The notes beneath the pieces were generated by a model, which saw only the letters and a list, made by a program, of their open reading frames with translations, searched no databases and was not told the DNA's origin. From Pseudomonadota bacterium (GTDB taxonomy: Bacteria; Desulfobacterota; Desulfovibrionia; Desulfovibrionales; Desulfovibrionaceae), in contig JAEYTO010000026.1 in the NCBI GenBank assembly GCA_023433925.1, positions 1-64,000 on the forward strand: a DNA stretch of 64,000 nucleotides, given 5' to 3'. The translations under genes and the position numbers were made by a program. Within the stretch, counting starts at the first letter, position 1. Every line of letters begins with the position of its first letter. This document shows, in pieces, positions 38,861-49,517 of this stretch.

Positions 38861-39244
38861 ATGAACAAGGACGAGACGAGGCGCTGCCTGTACGAGACCC
38901 TCATGAGCCTGGTCGCCCCGAGCATGGACAGCGAGGAGCGCAGGGACATGCTCGACTGCTTTTTCCCCTCCGGCCCGATCCTGGACGACGAGACCCTGGA
39001 CGCCCTGGCCCAGAGCATCGCGCCGCCGCCCAGGGAGTTTTTCGCCAAGTGGATCATGGTCTTCGTGGACAAGGCCCTGGCCGAATTCCCGCCCGAGCGG
39101 CTGCAAGCGGTGTGCGGGGAGGGGCTGGGCGAGCGGACCAGGCTCTATCTGGCCTACCTCGAATTCAGCCGGGAGCGCCAGGCCGACATGGACCGCGACC
39201 TGGAGGCTTGGCGCATGGAATGCCTGACCAGGACCAGGCAATAG
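38861..39244 (+). CDS. Uncharacterised helical protein
   Basis: This 127-aa acidic protein begins MNKDETRRCLYETLMSLVAP. The ATG at 38861 has GGAGG six nt upstream, better than the ATG at 38831. It is predicted all-helical, with EFFAKWIMVFVDKALAEFP and LGERTRLYLAYLEFSRERQ. No family recognised. Its TAG stop is immediately followed by copy 2 of the dispersed repeat element. Confidence 0.65.
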   Translation: MNKDETRRCLYETLMSLVAPSMDSEERRDMLDCFFPSGPILDDETLDALAQSIAPPPREFFAKWIMVFVDKALAEFPPERLQAVCGEGLGERTRLYLAYLEFSRERQADMDRDLEAWRMECLTRTRQ

Positions 39245-39368
39245 AGCAGTTTGCTTTTGAAAATGCTCCGCAAGCCATGCGTCGGCGTGACTGGCCGCCG
39301 CGTGGGCGTAAGTGCAATCCGCTTGCGCCGTCAACGCCGAGCGAGCGTCTCAATGTCAAACCGCCCTG
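39245..39368. repeat. Dispersed 122-bp inverted-repeat element, copy 2
   Basis: It begins right after a TAG stop with AGCAGTTTGCTTTTGAAAAT and ends, read inward on the other strand, AGGGCGGTTTGACATTGAGA. The internal hairpins match copies 1 and 3, with more mismatches. Confidence 0.8.
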
Positions 39369-39408
39369 GACCGCGGAACAGCGCAGCCGCGGCCTCGGCT
39401 ACATTTCT

Positions 39409-39471
39409 GTTGACATCGAAGGGCTTTACGCATACCGGCGGGTGTGACCGTAACATGAATTATTATTCATG
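39409..39471 (+). promoter_or_regulatory. Possible infA promoter and inverted repeat
   Basis: A consensus -35 TTGACA (39409-39414) is present, though the expected -10 position (TACCGG) is poor. Downstream, CATGAAT TATT ATTCATG (39454-39471) is a perfect inverted repeat 50 nt before the infA start. This may be an operator or 5'UTR stem. Confidence 0.35.
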
Positions 39472-39520
39472 GCGGCAACCCCGCGCAGGACGGGAGCACA
39501 CCCCGAGGAGAATTCAGGGA

Positions 39521-39739
39521 ATGCCCAAGGAAGATGCCATTGAAGTGGATGGCATTGTGCAGGAGGCCCTGCCCAATGCCATGTTCCGTGTGGAGCTGAG
39601 CAACGGGCACGAGGTGCTGGCCCACATCTCCGGCAAGATGCGCAAGTTCTACATCCGCATTCTCCCCGGTGACAGCGTCAAGGTGGAGCTTTCGCCCTAC
39701 GACCTGACCCGGGGCCGCATCACCTATCGCATGAAGTAG
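39521..39739 (+). CDS. infA: Translation initiation factor IF-1
   Basis: This 72-aa OB-fold protein begins [20 protein letters not shown] and ends [11 protein letters not shown], matching IF-1 over its full length. It binds the 30S A site during initiation. The frame is open further upstream through the repeat element, but ATG 39521 gives the family N-terminus. A cold-shock gene follows 13 nt later. Confidence 0.97.
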   Translation: MPKEDAIEVDGIVQEALPNAMFRVELSNGHEVLAHISGKMRKFYIRILPGDSVKVELSPYDLTRGRITYRMK

Positions 39740-39752
39740 CGACCGCCACGCC

Positions 39753-40043
39753 ATGGCAGGACAAAGCGAACAGACCGGCCTCGCGGGCCAGGCCGCCAAG
39801 GCGGGCAAGGCGCCCAGACGCAAGGGCGTGGTCGTGTGGTTCAACGAGCCCAAGGGCTATGGGTTCATCCGCGACGACTCGGGCGAGGATGTCTTCGTGA
39901 GCTGGCCGGACATCCTCCGGCCGGGCTTCAAGACCCTTGCCGAGGGCGAGCGCGTCTCCTTCCTCTTCAAGGCGGGTGACGGCGGCCGCAAGGCCGCCGA
40001 GGTCGTGCCGCTCAGGGAATCCGCCGCCCCTCCCGGCTCATGA
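39753..40043 (+). CDS. Cold-shock domain protein
   Basis: This 96-aa protein has a basic N-terminal extension (about 1-22), then a cold-shock OB fold: GVVVWFNEPKGYGFIRDDSG carries RNP1 (KGYGFI) and DVFVSWPDI replaces the usual DVFVHxS form of RNP2. It should bind single-stranded RNA/DNA. It is probably co-transcribed with infA. Its 3' end overlaps the convergent cysteine-synthase fusion gene by 32 nt. Confidence 0.9.
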   Translation: MAGQSEQTGLAGQAAKAGKAPRRKGVVVWFNEPKGYGFIRDDSGEDVFVSWPDILRPGFKTLAEGERVSFLFKAGDGGRKAAEVVPLRESAAPPGS

Positions 40044-42351
40044 AATAGAGCCTCGGCCCTGCCGGCGAGTCCTCCAGCCGGTAGCCCATCTCCAGCAACC
40101 TGACCCGGATGTCGTCGGCCATTCCGTAGTCCTTGCGCTTGCGGGCGTCCTCGCGCCGGCGCACCAGGCCGGCCACTTCCTCGCCTGCTCCGGCCGGGTC
40201 CATGGGCGCCTGGGCATGATCGAGCACGCCGAGCACCTTGTCGCAAGCCGCCAGTCCGCGCAGGCACAAGTCGGCCTCGGCCTCGCTCAGCCTGCCCTCG
40301 GCCAGCCGAGCGTTCACCGTGCGCACGAACCTGAACAGCTCGGGCCAGAAACGGTGCATGGACAAGTCTTCCTCCACGGCCGAGACCAGGCCGCGACGCA
40401 GATTCTGAGCCGCCTGGGCCACTTCCTGGCCCGGATCGCCCTTGCCCCGGCTTGCCCTGCTCAAGGCCATATGGAGTTCCTGCACCTTGCGCCAGTTCCT
40501 TGACCACATGGGCAGGCTCTGGAGCGAGAGCGGCTTGTGATAGGAGGTGGACAGGAGCCACATGCGCAGGGCCGCGCCGGACGGCGCGGCGCGCAGCGCC
40601 TGGGCCAGGGTCGGGCCCCGCTCCTGGTCCGCGCCGGGAGCGCCGGTCACGGGCTGGGCGATGAGCCAGGCCGCGGGCGCGGCCCCGGCGCCCAGGGACC
40701 AGATGGCCCGGAAATTCTCCAGGTGCGGGAAGCGGTGGCTCTCGGCGCACAGGACCATGGTCAGCCCCGGCAGGCCGTCCAGGGCGGCGGCGGACTGCTG
40801 CAGGAACCAGCTCGGCCGCACCTTGCCCCACTCGGTCTCCAGGGCGTCGCCGGCCTTGAGGTCTTGCAGGGTCACGCGCTTGAGCAGGGTGAAATCGCGC
40901 GGGTTCTCCTTGACGTAGTCCCGCAGGTCCACGGTCTTGCCCAGGCTCAGGCCTTCCAGATCCATGCCGCCGGTCTTGCCGTAGACCTTGTCGCGCAGCA
41001 CGTCGTAGTAGACGCTGCGCAGCTTCTCGTAGGCCAGGCCGCGGGCCAGCAGCCTGCGGCACAAAGCCAGGGCGCGCTCGGTGCTCTCGCCGGCCAGGGC
41101 GAAGCGCACGTCCTCGCCCACCCCGAGCACTCCAGCCAGCCGGCCGAGCTCCTCGCGCGCGCGGCGGGCGAACTCCTGCCGCGACAGCCGGGCCGAGCGC
41201 GCGGCGGCCAGGGCGCGGTCATCCAGGTCGGCCAGGCCGACGCAGGCCTGCGCCCGCACACCGCTCTCGCGCAGATGTCGGCAAAGCACGTCCAAAAGCA
41301 CGATGCGCCGCCAGACCTCCAGCTCGCCGACATCGTCGAGGCTCGGGCCCGGCGTGAACAGCCCGGCGCCGGATTTGCCGGCCTCGATGGCGCGCGGCTC
41401 GCCGCTGGCCAGGTCGCGCACGCGCATGCCTCGCTGCACCGGGACCGCGAACAGGGACGTGCTCAGGTAGCGCTCGCCGCTATCCGGACAGATGCACACG
41501 ATGACGCCGCCCCGCCCATTCTCGGAAAGGCCTTTGGCCAGGTGTAGCGCGCCCACCAGGGCCGCGCCGGAGCTCATGCCCACGAGCAGGCCCTCCTCGC
41601 GGGCCATGCGCCGGGCCATGTCGAAGGCCGCCTCGTCCTCCACGTTGAGCACCATGTCCAGGGTCTTCTTGTCGTAGAGCCCCGGCGGGTAGGACTCCTG
41701 CATGTTCTTGAGGCCCTGGATCTTGTGGCCGGCGAAGGGCTCCACGGCCGCGACGCGGATGTCCGGGTTGAAGGCCTTGAGGCCGCTGGCCAGGCCCATG
41801 GCCGTGCCCGTGGTGCCCAGGGTGGCCACGACATGGGTTACCGCGCCCCCGGTCTGCTCCCATATCTCGCGGGCCGTGCCCTCTCGATGGGCGCGCACGC
41901 AGGCCTCGTTGTTGTACTGGTCCATGAGCACGTGCTTGTCCGGCTCCTCGCGGGCCAGACGATAGGCCTCCTCGATGGCTCCGTCGGTGCCCATGTGGCC
42001 CGGCGTGAGCACGATCTCCGCGCCGTAGGCCCGCAGGATGCGCTTGCGCTCCTCGGAGGCGCTCTCGCTCATGAGCAGCTTGCACCTGTAGCCCTTGACC
42101 GCGCAGACCATGGCCAGGCCGATGCCCGTGTTGCCGCTGGTGGCCTCGATGACCGTCTTGTCCGGAGTCAGCTCGCCGCTTTCCTCGGCCGCCTCGATCA
42201 TGGCCAGGGCAACGCGGTCCTTGATGGAGCCGCCGATGGACTTGGACTCGATCTTGGCCAGGATCCTGACGTCGCGGTATGGATTGAGCCGGCCAATCTC
42301 CACCAGGGGCGTGTCGCCGATAAGGGATAGAACGCTTGTGTGTATGGGCAT
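40012..42351 (-). CDS. cysK: Cysteine synthase fused to a degenerate cysteinyl-tRNA synthetase
   Basis: This ~779-aa protein joins a complete O-acetylserine sulfhydrylase (about 1-307; PLP Lys44 in SKSIGGSIKDRV, phosphate loop ATSGNTGIG, and GMSSGAAL) to a CysRS-like region (about 315-779). In the latter, FTPGPSLDDVGELEVWRR aligns with CysRS YVCGPTVYDHAHIGHAR: the zinc Cys and HIGH are lost. The KMSKS loop and later zinc ligands are also unrecognisable. The anticodon-side helical domain (DALR type; EAEADLCLRGLAACDKVLGV ... RKRKDYGMADDIR) is kept. ATG 42351 is the likeliest start; GTG 42360 is possible. Aminoacylation seems impossible; a regulatory or scaffolding role is plausible. Confidence 0.9.
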   Translation of the reverse strand: MPIHTSVLSLIGDTPLVEIGRLNPYRDVRILAKIESKSIGGSIKDRVALAMIEAAEESGELTPDKTVIEATSGNTGIGLAMVCAVKGYRCKLLMSESASEERKRILRAYGAEIVLTPGHMGTDGAIEEAYRLAREEPDKHVLMDQYNNEACVRAHREGTAREIWEQTGGAVTHVVATLGTTGTAMGLASGLKAFNPDIRVAAVEPFAGHKIQGLKNMQESYPPGLYDKKTLDMVLNVEDEAAFDMARRMAREEGLLVGMSSGAALVGALHLAKGLSENGRGGVIVCICPDSGERYLSTSLFAVPVQRGMRVRDLASGEPRAIEAGKSGAGLFTPGPSLDDVGELEVWRRIVLLDVLCRHLRESGVRAQACVGLADLDDRALAAARSARLSRQEFARRAREELGRLAGVLGVGEDVRFALAGESTERALALCRRLLARGLAYEKLRSVYYDVLRDKVYGKTGGMDLEGLSLGKTVDLRDYVKENPRDFTLLKRVTLQDLKAGDALETEWGKVRPSWFLQQSAAALDGLPGLTMVLCAESHRFPHLENFRAIWSLGAGAAPAAWLIAQPVTGAPGADQERGPTLAQALRAAPSGAALRMWLLSTSYHKPLSLQSLPMWSRNWRKVQELHMALSRASRGKGDPGQEVAQAAQNLRRGLVSAVEEDLSMHRFWPELFRFVRTVNARLAEGRLSEAEADLCLRGLAACDKVLGVLDHAQAPMDPAGAGEEVAGLVRRREDARKRKDYGMADDIRVRLLEMGYRLEDSPAGPRLYFMSREGRRIP

Positions 42352-42545
42352 GTGCTGCACTTGCTCTCGTGCTCGGGGGTTGCACCGGGATCGGCCGGGC
42401 GCCGGAAAACTGCCTCGGATGGCAGGCGGCCGCCGTCAGACGCCGCCTGTCCCCTGGGGCTGTTCTCAAGGCCATGTACCAGAGGTGGATTCCAGAGGAA
42501 AGCCCCGAACCATGGCACGCACGAGTCCCAGACCGGCGGAAGGCC

Positions 42546-43127
42546 TCACTTCCCCGCGAGCACCTTGCGCGCCAGCTCGTCCGCCTCGGCCATGACATCG
42601 GCGTGCATCTCTGCCGCGCCGAGGTCGTACACACCCAGGGCGCGGAGATGGTAGGCACGCGAATAGCCGAGATAGCGCGTGAAGAGGGTCTCGTAGCGCG
42701 GCTCAATATCCGCGAAGCGCTCCTCTTTTGGGTGGCCCTGGGCGATGAGCATGACCCAGGACTTGCCGGGCGCGAGGCGCGTCTTATCCCTCTTCTTGGC
42801 ATAGTCGGTCACGAGGAAGGAGAAACAGCGGTCAATGAAGCCCTTGAGCTGCGCGGAGACATCGCCCCAGTACACGGGCGTGGCCATGACGAGCACGTCG
42901 GCGGCGCGGACCTCCTCCAGCACGGGCGCGAGGTCGTCCTTGAGCACGCAACGCTCGGATTTCGTCTTGCAGCCGAAGCAGCCGATGCACCCGGAATAGT
43001 CCATCTCTCCCAGCCGGTACGTCGAAACCGTGGCCCCGCCGGCGACCAGCCCAGCGCAAAACCTTTCCGCCAAAGCCGACGTGTTGCCTTTCCTGCGGGC
43101 GCTGCCGATGACGCATACCGCGTGCAT
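42546..43127 (-). CDS. Flavodoxin-fold NAD(P)H-dependent FMN reductase
   Basis: This 193-aa protein starts at ATG 43127 with GGGGAAGG upstream. VCVIGSARRKGNTSALAERF is the FMN phosphate loop, DYSGCIGCFGCKTKSERCVL is a Cys-rich loop seen in iron-sulfur flavoprotein-like members, and VMATPVYWGDVSAQLKGFID is the conserved flavin-edge segment. It probably reduces quinones or other electron acceptors. It is upstream of the cysteine-synthase fusion by 195 nt, on the same strand. Confidence 0.85.
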   Translation of the reverse strand: MHAVCVIGSARRKGNTSALAERFCAGLVAGGATVSTYRLGEMDYSGCIGCFGCKTKSERCVLKDDLAPVLEEVRAADVLVMATPVYWGDVSAQLKGFIDRCFSFLVTDYAKKRDKTRLAPGKSWVMLIAQGHPKEERFADIEPRYETLFTRYLGYSRAYHLRALGVYDLGAAEMHADVMAEADELARKVLAGK

Positions 43128-43344
43128 GTCCTTCCCCTTTTCAAAACCTGAACTCATACGCCTGCGCAGGCCGCGCATGGCTCAGGGCAAAACCAACTCA
43201 CCTTTAACGCACAAGGGTTTGCGGGCAATTGGCTTCGTTTCGTGATTTCCGCCCCGTTCCAGGCCGGACTTCATGGCAAAATTTCCGTCACAAAGTATAT
43301 CAAAAAGCCGTCCGAACCCCAAGCGCGCCCACACCAAACACATG

Positions 43345-43411
43345 GGGTCCAGGGGCCCACGGACCCTGGCGGGGTGAGGTCTGGAGAGGGGCGCGGAGCC
43401 CCTCTCCGGTT
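43345..43411 (-). terminator. Double-hairpin 3' element after clpB
   Basis: On the minus strand after clpB, CCGGAGAGGGGC / GCCCCTCTCC forms the first stem. CCAGGGTCC / GGGCCCCTGG forms the second, ending ACCCC. It is almost identical in plan to the element after ssb. The rest of the gap 43128-43344 has no recognised gene. Confidence 0.65.
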
Positions 43412-43418
43412 CATGCCT

Positions 43419-46034
<2,616 letters not shown>

Positions 46035-46131
46035 GCTCTGCTCCTTTCGTGCTGGAGATATGGAAGCGTCGCTTCTGTTCCCAGACAATCGTGCAGGATA
46101 AGTCTATGTCTTAGCGGGAGCTTGGCAAGGG

Positions 46132-46446
46132 CTACAAAAGCCTGCGCAGCTCCTCCACGCGTTTCTCCAGGGTCTCGATACGTTCGAGGAGGTCCACGAT
46201 GATGCTCGCTCCAAGCGTGCAGACCTCGAAATCGTCCATGATGCGATTGAGCTTGCCGATGCGGTAGACGTCACGGGCCCTGAAGAGGGGCTCGCCCTCC
46301 CCTGCCCTGACGGGATCGATCCAGCCCAGCTCGATGAGTTCGGTCAGGCGCAGCTCGCCCATGCCCGTGATCTCCAGTATCTGGCGGCGGGAGATGAGCC
46401 TGGAGCGGGAAGGCGGATTGCCCGCGCAGGTGATGTCGGGTGCCAT
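46132..46446 (-). CDS. cbpM: Chaperone modulator CbpM (MerR-like)
   Basis: This 104-aa protein has a MerR-like N-terminus (LISRRQILEITGMGELRLTE) and a C-terminal coiled coil (IIVDLLERIETLEKRVEELR). CbpM proteins inhibit or tune the DnaJ homologue CbpA. The gene sits between cbpA and clpB, 14 nt after cbpA, with a GGAGGG site. Identification is by pattern and context. Confidence 0.8.
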   Translation of the reverse strand: MAPDITCAGNPPSRSRLISRRQILEITGMGELRLTELIELGWIDPVRAGEGEPLFRARDVYRIGKLNRIMDDFEVCTLGASIIVDLLERIETLEKRVEELRRLL

Positions 46447-46460
46447 GGCGTCTTACCCTC

Positions 46461-47444
46461 CTAGAAGTTGCGGGCCTTGAAGCCCGTCCTGGACTCCAGC
46501 TCGCTCCACAGCCGGCGGACCTCCTCGCTGTCGGCCCGCGGCGCCTGGATCATGATGCGCACGAACATGTCGCCCCGCCGGCCGGCGGGCCCGAGGCCCT
46601 TGCCTTGGAGGCGCATCTTGCGGCCGCTGCCCATGCCCGCCGGGACCTTGAGCTCCACCTGTCCGTCCAGGGTGGGCACGTTGATCGTGGCGCCCATGGC
46701 CGCCTCCCAGGGGGCCAGCGGCAGGTCGAGCACGATGTTGCCCTCCTCGACCTTGAAGAGCGGATGCGGGGCGAGCTTAACGCGCAGGTACAGGTCGCCG
46801 GCCGGGCCGCCGGCCATGCCCGGACCGCCCTGGCCGGACAGCCTGATGCGCTGCCCGGCCTTGATGCCCGCCGGGATGTTCACGCTGAGCGTGCGCGGCA
46901 CGGGCATGCCGCCCGGCCCCATCTCGGTCAGGGATACGGTCTTGGAGCCGCCGCGAAAGGCCTCCTCAAGCGTGAGCTCGATCTCGGCCTCGGCGTCCTG
47001 CCCGCGACGAGGCCGCGCCGTGCGGCCGCCGAAGCCACCGCCGTGGAAGCCTTCGAAGCCTCCTCCGCCGCGAGCCTGCTGAAATCCGCCCCCACCGAAA
47101 ACGCTCTCGAAGAAGTCGCTGAAATCGAAGCCCCCGCCACCAGGGCCTCCGCCGTGGGCGCGGTACCCGAAGTGCATGTTCTCGAAGCCCGGAGGCGGCT
47201 GGAAATCCTGGCCCTGCTTCCAGTTGGGGCCCAAGGAGTCGTACAGCTTGCGCTTCTCGGGGTCCTTGAGCACCTCGTAGGCCTCGTTAAGCTCCTTGAA
47301 TTTTTCCTCGGCGGTCTTGTCGCCGGGATTCAAATCAGGGTGATACTTCCTGGCCAGCTTCTTGAACGCCCTGGAGACGTCCTCTTGCGAGGCGTCGCGT
47401 TTCACGCCCAGCAGTTCATAGTAGTCCTTGTACTTCACGCTCAT
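46461..47444 (-). CDS. cbpA: DnaJ-family co-chaperone CbpA
   Basis: This 327-aa type B J-protein has a J domain (about 5-70) with [10 protein letters not shown] containing HPD, a Gly/Phe-rich linker ([20 protein letters not shown]), and two C-terminal substrate-binding domains. It lacks the Cys-repeat zinc fingers of DnaJ, which places it in the CbpA/DnaJ2 group. It stimulates DnaK. First gene of the operon with cbpM and clpB. Confidence 0.92.
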   Translation of the reverse strand: MSVKYKDYYELLGVKRDASQEDVSRAFKKLARKYHPDLNPGDKTAEEKFKELNEAYEVLKDPEKRKLYDSLGPNWKQGQDFQPPPGFENMHFGYRAHGGGPGGGGFDFSDFFESVFGGGGFQQARGGGGFEGFHGGGFGGRTARPRRGQDAEAEIELTLEEAFRGGSKTVSLTEMGPGGMPVPRTLSVNIPAGIKAGQRIRLSGQGGPGMAGGPAGDLYLRVKLAPHPLFKVEEGNIVLDLPLAPWEAAMGATINVPTLDGQVELKVPAGMGSGRKMRLQGKGLGPAGRRGDMFVRIMIQAPRADSEEVRRLWSELESRTGFKARNF

Positions 47445-47486
47445 GGTCGCTCGATTCTCCTCTGGCCTGGCTCGTCGTGAGCGGTG

Positions 47487-47542
47487 TTCCGAAACGGAAG
47501 CTATTTCGGAAGCCTAGATAAATCCACGCGGCCCGTTGTCAA
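47487..47542 (-). promoter_or_regulatory. Promoter and inverted-repeat operator of the cbpA operon
   Basis: On the minus strand a consensus -35 TTGACA (47537-47542) is followed after 16 nt by TATCTA (47515-47520). Immediately downstream lies a perfect inverted repeat TTCCGAAA / TTTCGGAA (47487-47494 and 47504-47511), which would overlap the transcription start. It does not match CIRCE, so a different repressor is suggested. Confidence 0.5.
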
Positions 47543-47711
47543 CGATCTGACAAAATTGTTCCTTCGCGGGGCCGACGACTCTTCCATAGCAGAGCCGGAA
47601 CGATTTCCCAAGACAAGTGACAATATCGCAGGACAAAATCCAGGCCGGCTTTCCACGTCTTGCCACCCCGCTTTGGAGTGGCTACCTTCCGCCGCACGAA
47701 ACCTCGGATGG

Positions 47712-48428
47712 ATGACCATGGACAACACGCCCTTCGATAAGCTCAAGAAGCTCAAGATCAAGCCCAAGCAGGCCAAGCCCGCGCCCAAGCCCGCACCCGC
47801 CCCCAAGCCGGCTCCCGAGTCGCAGCCCGACGAGGGCGAGCTGTTCTGCTCGGCCATGGGCAACGTGCGGCCGCTCAAGGGCCGCTCCGGGCGCGATCTG
47901 GTCAAGGCCCCTCCTCCCCCGCAGGAAGCCGCCCAACCCGTCGATGGCCAGTCCGCGGAGGATGCCGCCACGGACCATCTGCGCAAGCTCGTGGCCGGCG
48001 AGGTCGAGTTCGACCTGGAGTTCACCGACGAGTTCCTCCAGGGCCACGTGCGCGGCATGGACGAGCGCACCCTGCGCCAGCTCATGGCCGGCGCGCTGTC
48101 GGTGGAGGCGCACCTGGACCTGCACGGCTGCAACGCCGAGCAGGCCATGGACTCGGTGCTCTTCTTCGTGCGCGAGTCCTACCTCATGGGCAGGCGCGTG
48201 GTGCTCCTCGTCACCGGCAGGGGCCTCAACTCGCCGAGCGGCATGGGCGTGCTCAAGCAGGAGGTCCAGAACTGGCTCACCCGCGATCCGCTCAAGCGCG
48301 TGGTGCTCGCCTTCTGCACGGCCCAGCCGCGTCACGGCGGCGCGGGCGCGATCTACGTGCTCCTGCGCAAGCGCAAGAAGAACGAGGGCAAGGTTTCCTT
48401 CGACCGCAGCAGCTTCTGGGGCGATTAG
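47712..48428 (+). CDS. Smr-domain protein
   Basis: This ~238-aa protein has a Lys/Pro/Ala-rich N-terminus (KPAPKPAPAPKPAP), and a C-terminal Smr domain with HLDLHGCNAEQAMDSVLFFV and VLLVTGRGLNSPSG, and LAFCTAQPRHGGAGAIYVLL, the typical D-L-H-G / G-R-G / H-G-G-x-G pattern of Smr nucleases. Likely cleaves or binds structured nucleic acid. Start is ATG 47712 or 47718. It ends next to a tandem-repeat array. Confidence 0.88.
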   Translation: MTMDNTPFDKLKKLKIKPKQAKPAPKPAPAPKPAPESQPDEGELFCSAMGNVRPLKGRSGRDLVKAPPPPQEAAQPVDGQSAEDAATDHLRKLVAGEVEFDLEFTDEFLQGHVRGMDERTLRQLMAGALSVEAHLDLHGCNAEQAMDSVLFFVRESYLMGRRVVLLVTGRGLNSPSGMGVLKQEVQNWLTRDPLKRVVLAFCTAQPRHGGAGAIYVLLRKRKKNEGKVSFDRSSFWGD

Positions 48429-48446
48429 AAGAAGAGAACGCAGGGG

Positions 48447-48654
48447 GGCGTCGCCCAAGGCGGCGACATCCAATCGTGCCGTCCTGCACGATTGTGACTC
48501 GGGCCGTCCTGGCCCTCGCCCTGCGGGCGTCGCCCAAGGCGGCGACGTCCAATCGTGCTGTCCTGCACGATTGTGACTCGGGCCGTCCTGGCCCTCGCCC
48601 TGCGGGCGTCGCCCAAGGCGGCGACGTCCAATCGTGCTGTCCTGCACGATTGTC
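48447..48654. repeat. 79-bp tandem repeat array (about 2.6 copies)
   Basis: Units begin at 48447, 48526 and 48605. Each holds three inverted repeats: GTCGCC / GGCGAC, CAATCGTGC / GCACGATTG and GGGCC / GGCCC. Copies 2 and 3 are identical over their shared length, while copy 1 differs at two positions (CATCC, GCCGTCC). The array is in the convergent gap between the Smr gene and the gene ending at 48827. Confidence 0.9.
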
Positions 48655-48676
48655 CCCTGGATCCGCGTGATGGGAA

Positions 48677-48720
48677 AAGGCCGGTCCGCGAGAACTTGAA
48701 TGCGCTCGCGGACCGGCCTT
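48677..48720. terminator. Bidirectional hairpin between convergent genes
   Basis: AAGGCCGGTCCGCGAG / CTCGCGGACCGGCCTT is a perfect 16-bp stem with a 12-nt loop, between two convergent genes. A-run before the left arm offers a U-tract for the minus direction. Confidence 0.75.
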
Positions 48721-48751
48721 GGCGTTCGGCGTAACCCGCTCTTGGCTGGGC

Positions 48752-48812
48752 GGGCAAAGGCGGCCGCCACCCCTTGGGCTTGAGCCTGAAAAGGCGAGGC
48801 CCTTCCCGGCTC
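48752..48812 (-). terminator. Degenerate double-hairpin element
   Basis: On the minus strand it reads GAGCCGGGAAGGGCCTCGCC and continues through imperfect GC-rich stems. It resembles the rpmE element, with weaker pairing. It lies just past the gene ending at 48827. Confidence 0.4.
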
Positions 48813-48826
48813 TTGCGCGCGATGCC

Positions 48827-49297
48827 TTACCGCAGAAGCCTTCGCGCCGCCGGAGTGTGCTCCATGAGCTTGAGAATGACCACGGCCGTGCCGAGCTCCA
48901 GGACATTGCCGCCCCCGATATGTCCCTCGATGTACTCCTGGATGCGCGGCGCGGCGCGACGCGGAATAGCCCTGAGCCTGCTGGCCTGGCGCGGCCGTCC
49001 GAACCTGCCGTGGCCCATGGAGCGGCAGGATTCGCGCAGGAGGTCCAGCAGGAGACGCTGCCACTCGGGATCGGGGCCCACGTGGCGGTCGAGGATCTCG
49101 CGGATGCGCAGGATGCCGCGCACCACGTCCTCCAGCTTGCCGTAGTCCCGGCCGAGGAGGTCGTCCAGGCCCAGGCGCAGCTCCGTGTCGCGGGCCGCGC
49201 CACCGGCATCGCCCGCCTGTCCCCGGCCATCCGCCCCTTCCGGCCCGTCCTGGCCGGCGAACCCGGCGTAATCGCTCATGCGCACGATCTTGGCCAT
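48827..49297 (-). CDS. Uncharacterised protein
   Basis: This 156-aa protein starts at ATG 49297 with GGGAGG upstream (MAKIVRMSDYAGFAG). The first 40 residues are Gly/Asp-rich; the rest is helical, with LGLDDLLGRDYGKLEDVVRG and RIQEYIEGHIGGGNVLELGT. No family was recognised. It is divergent from the HD-domain gene, leaving a 220-bp intergenic region (49298-49517) in which nothing definite was seen. Confidence 0.6.
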   Translation of the reverse strand: MAKIVRMSDYAGFAGQDGPEGADGRGQAGDAGGAARDTELRLGLDDLLGRDYGKLEDVVRGILRIREILDRHVGPDPEWQRLLLDLLRESCRSMGHGRFGRPRQASRLRAIPRRAAPRIQEYIEGHIGGGNVLELGTAVVILKLMEHTPAARRLLR

Positions 49298-49517
49298 GTG
49301 CCTCCCGTTGCTCCAAGGTGATGTCAGCGCCCAGGCCGTGGTAGGGCCGGGTGCGACTCGGCCCGTGCGCGGGCCAAGCGTTCTCTTCAACCTCATCGGC
49401 GGTAATCGCCGTAAGTTTAGGAGACTTGCGCTGCCGGCCAGCCATGGCCGCCGGGCTTTGCCTTTTACAGGCATCCTTGTTATGTTTCGCAATTGGCTAG
49501 CCGTCGGAGACGCCAGG

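Noticed and set aside
39251..39520. Upstream extension of the infA frame through repeat copy 2
   Set aside because: IF-1 is highly conserved in length and starts at 39521; the extension is repeat DNA.
48447..48654. CRISPR array
   Set aside because: The 79-bp units are contiguous and there are no unique spacers between conserved repeats; no cas genes in the window.
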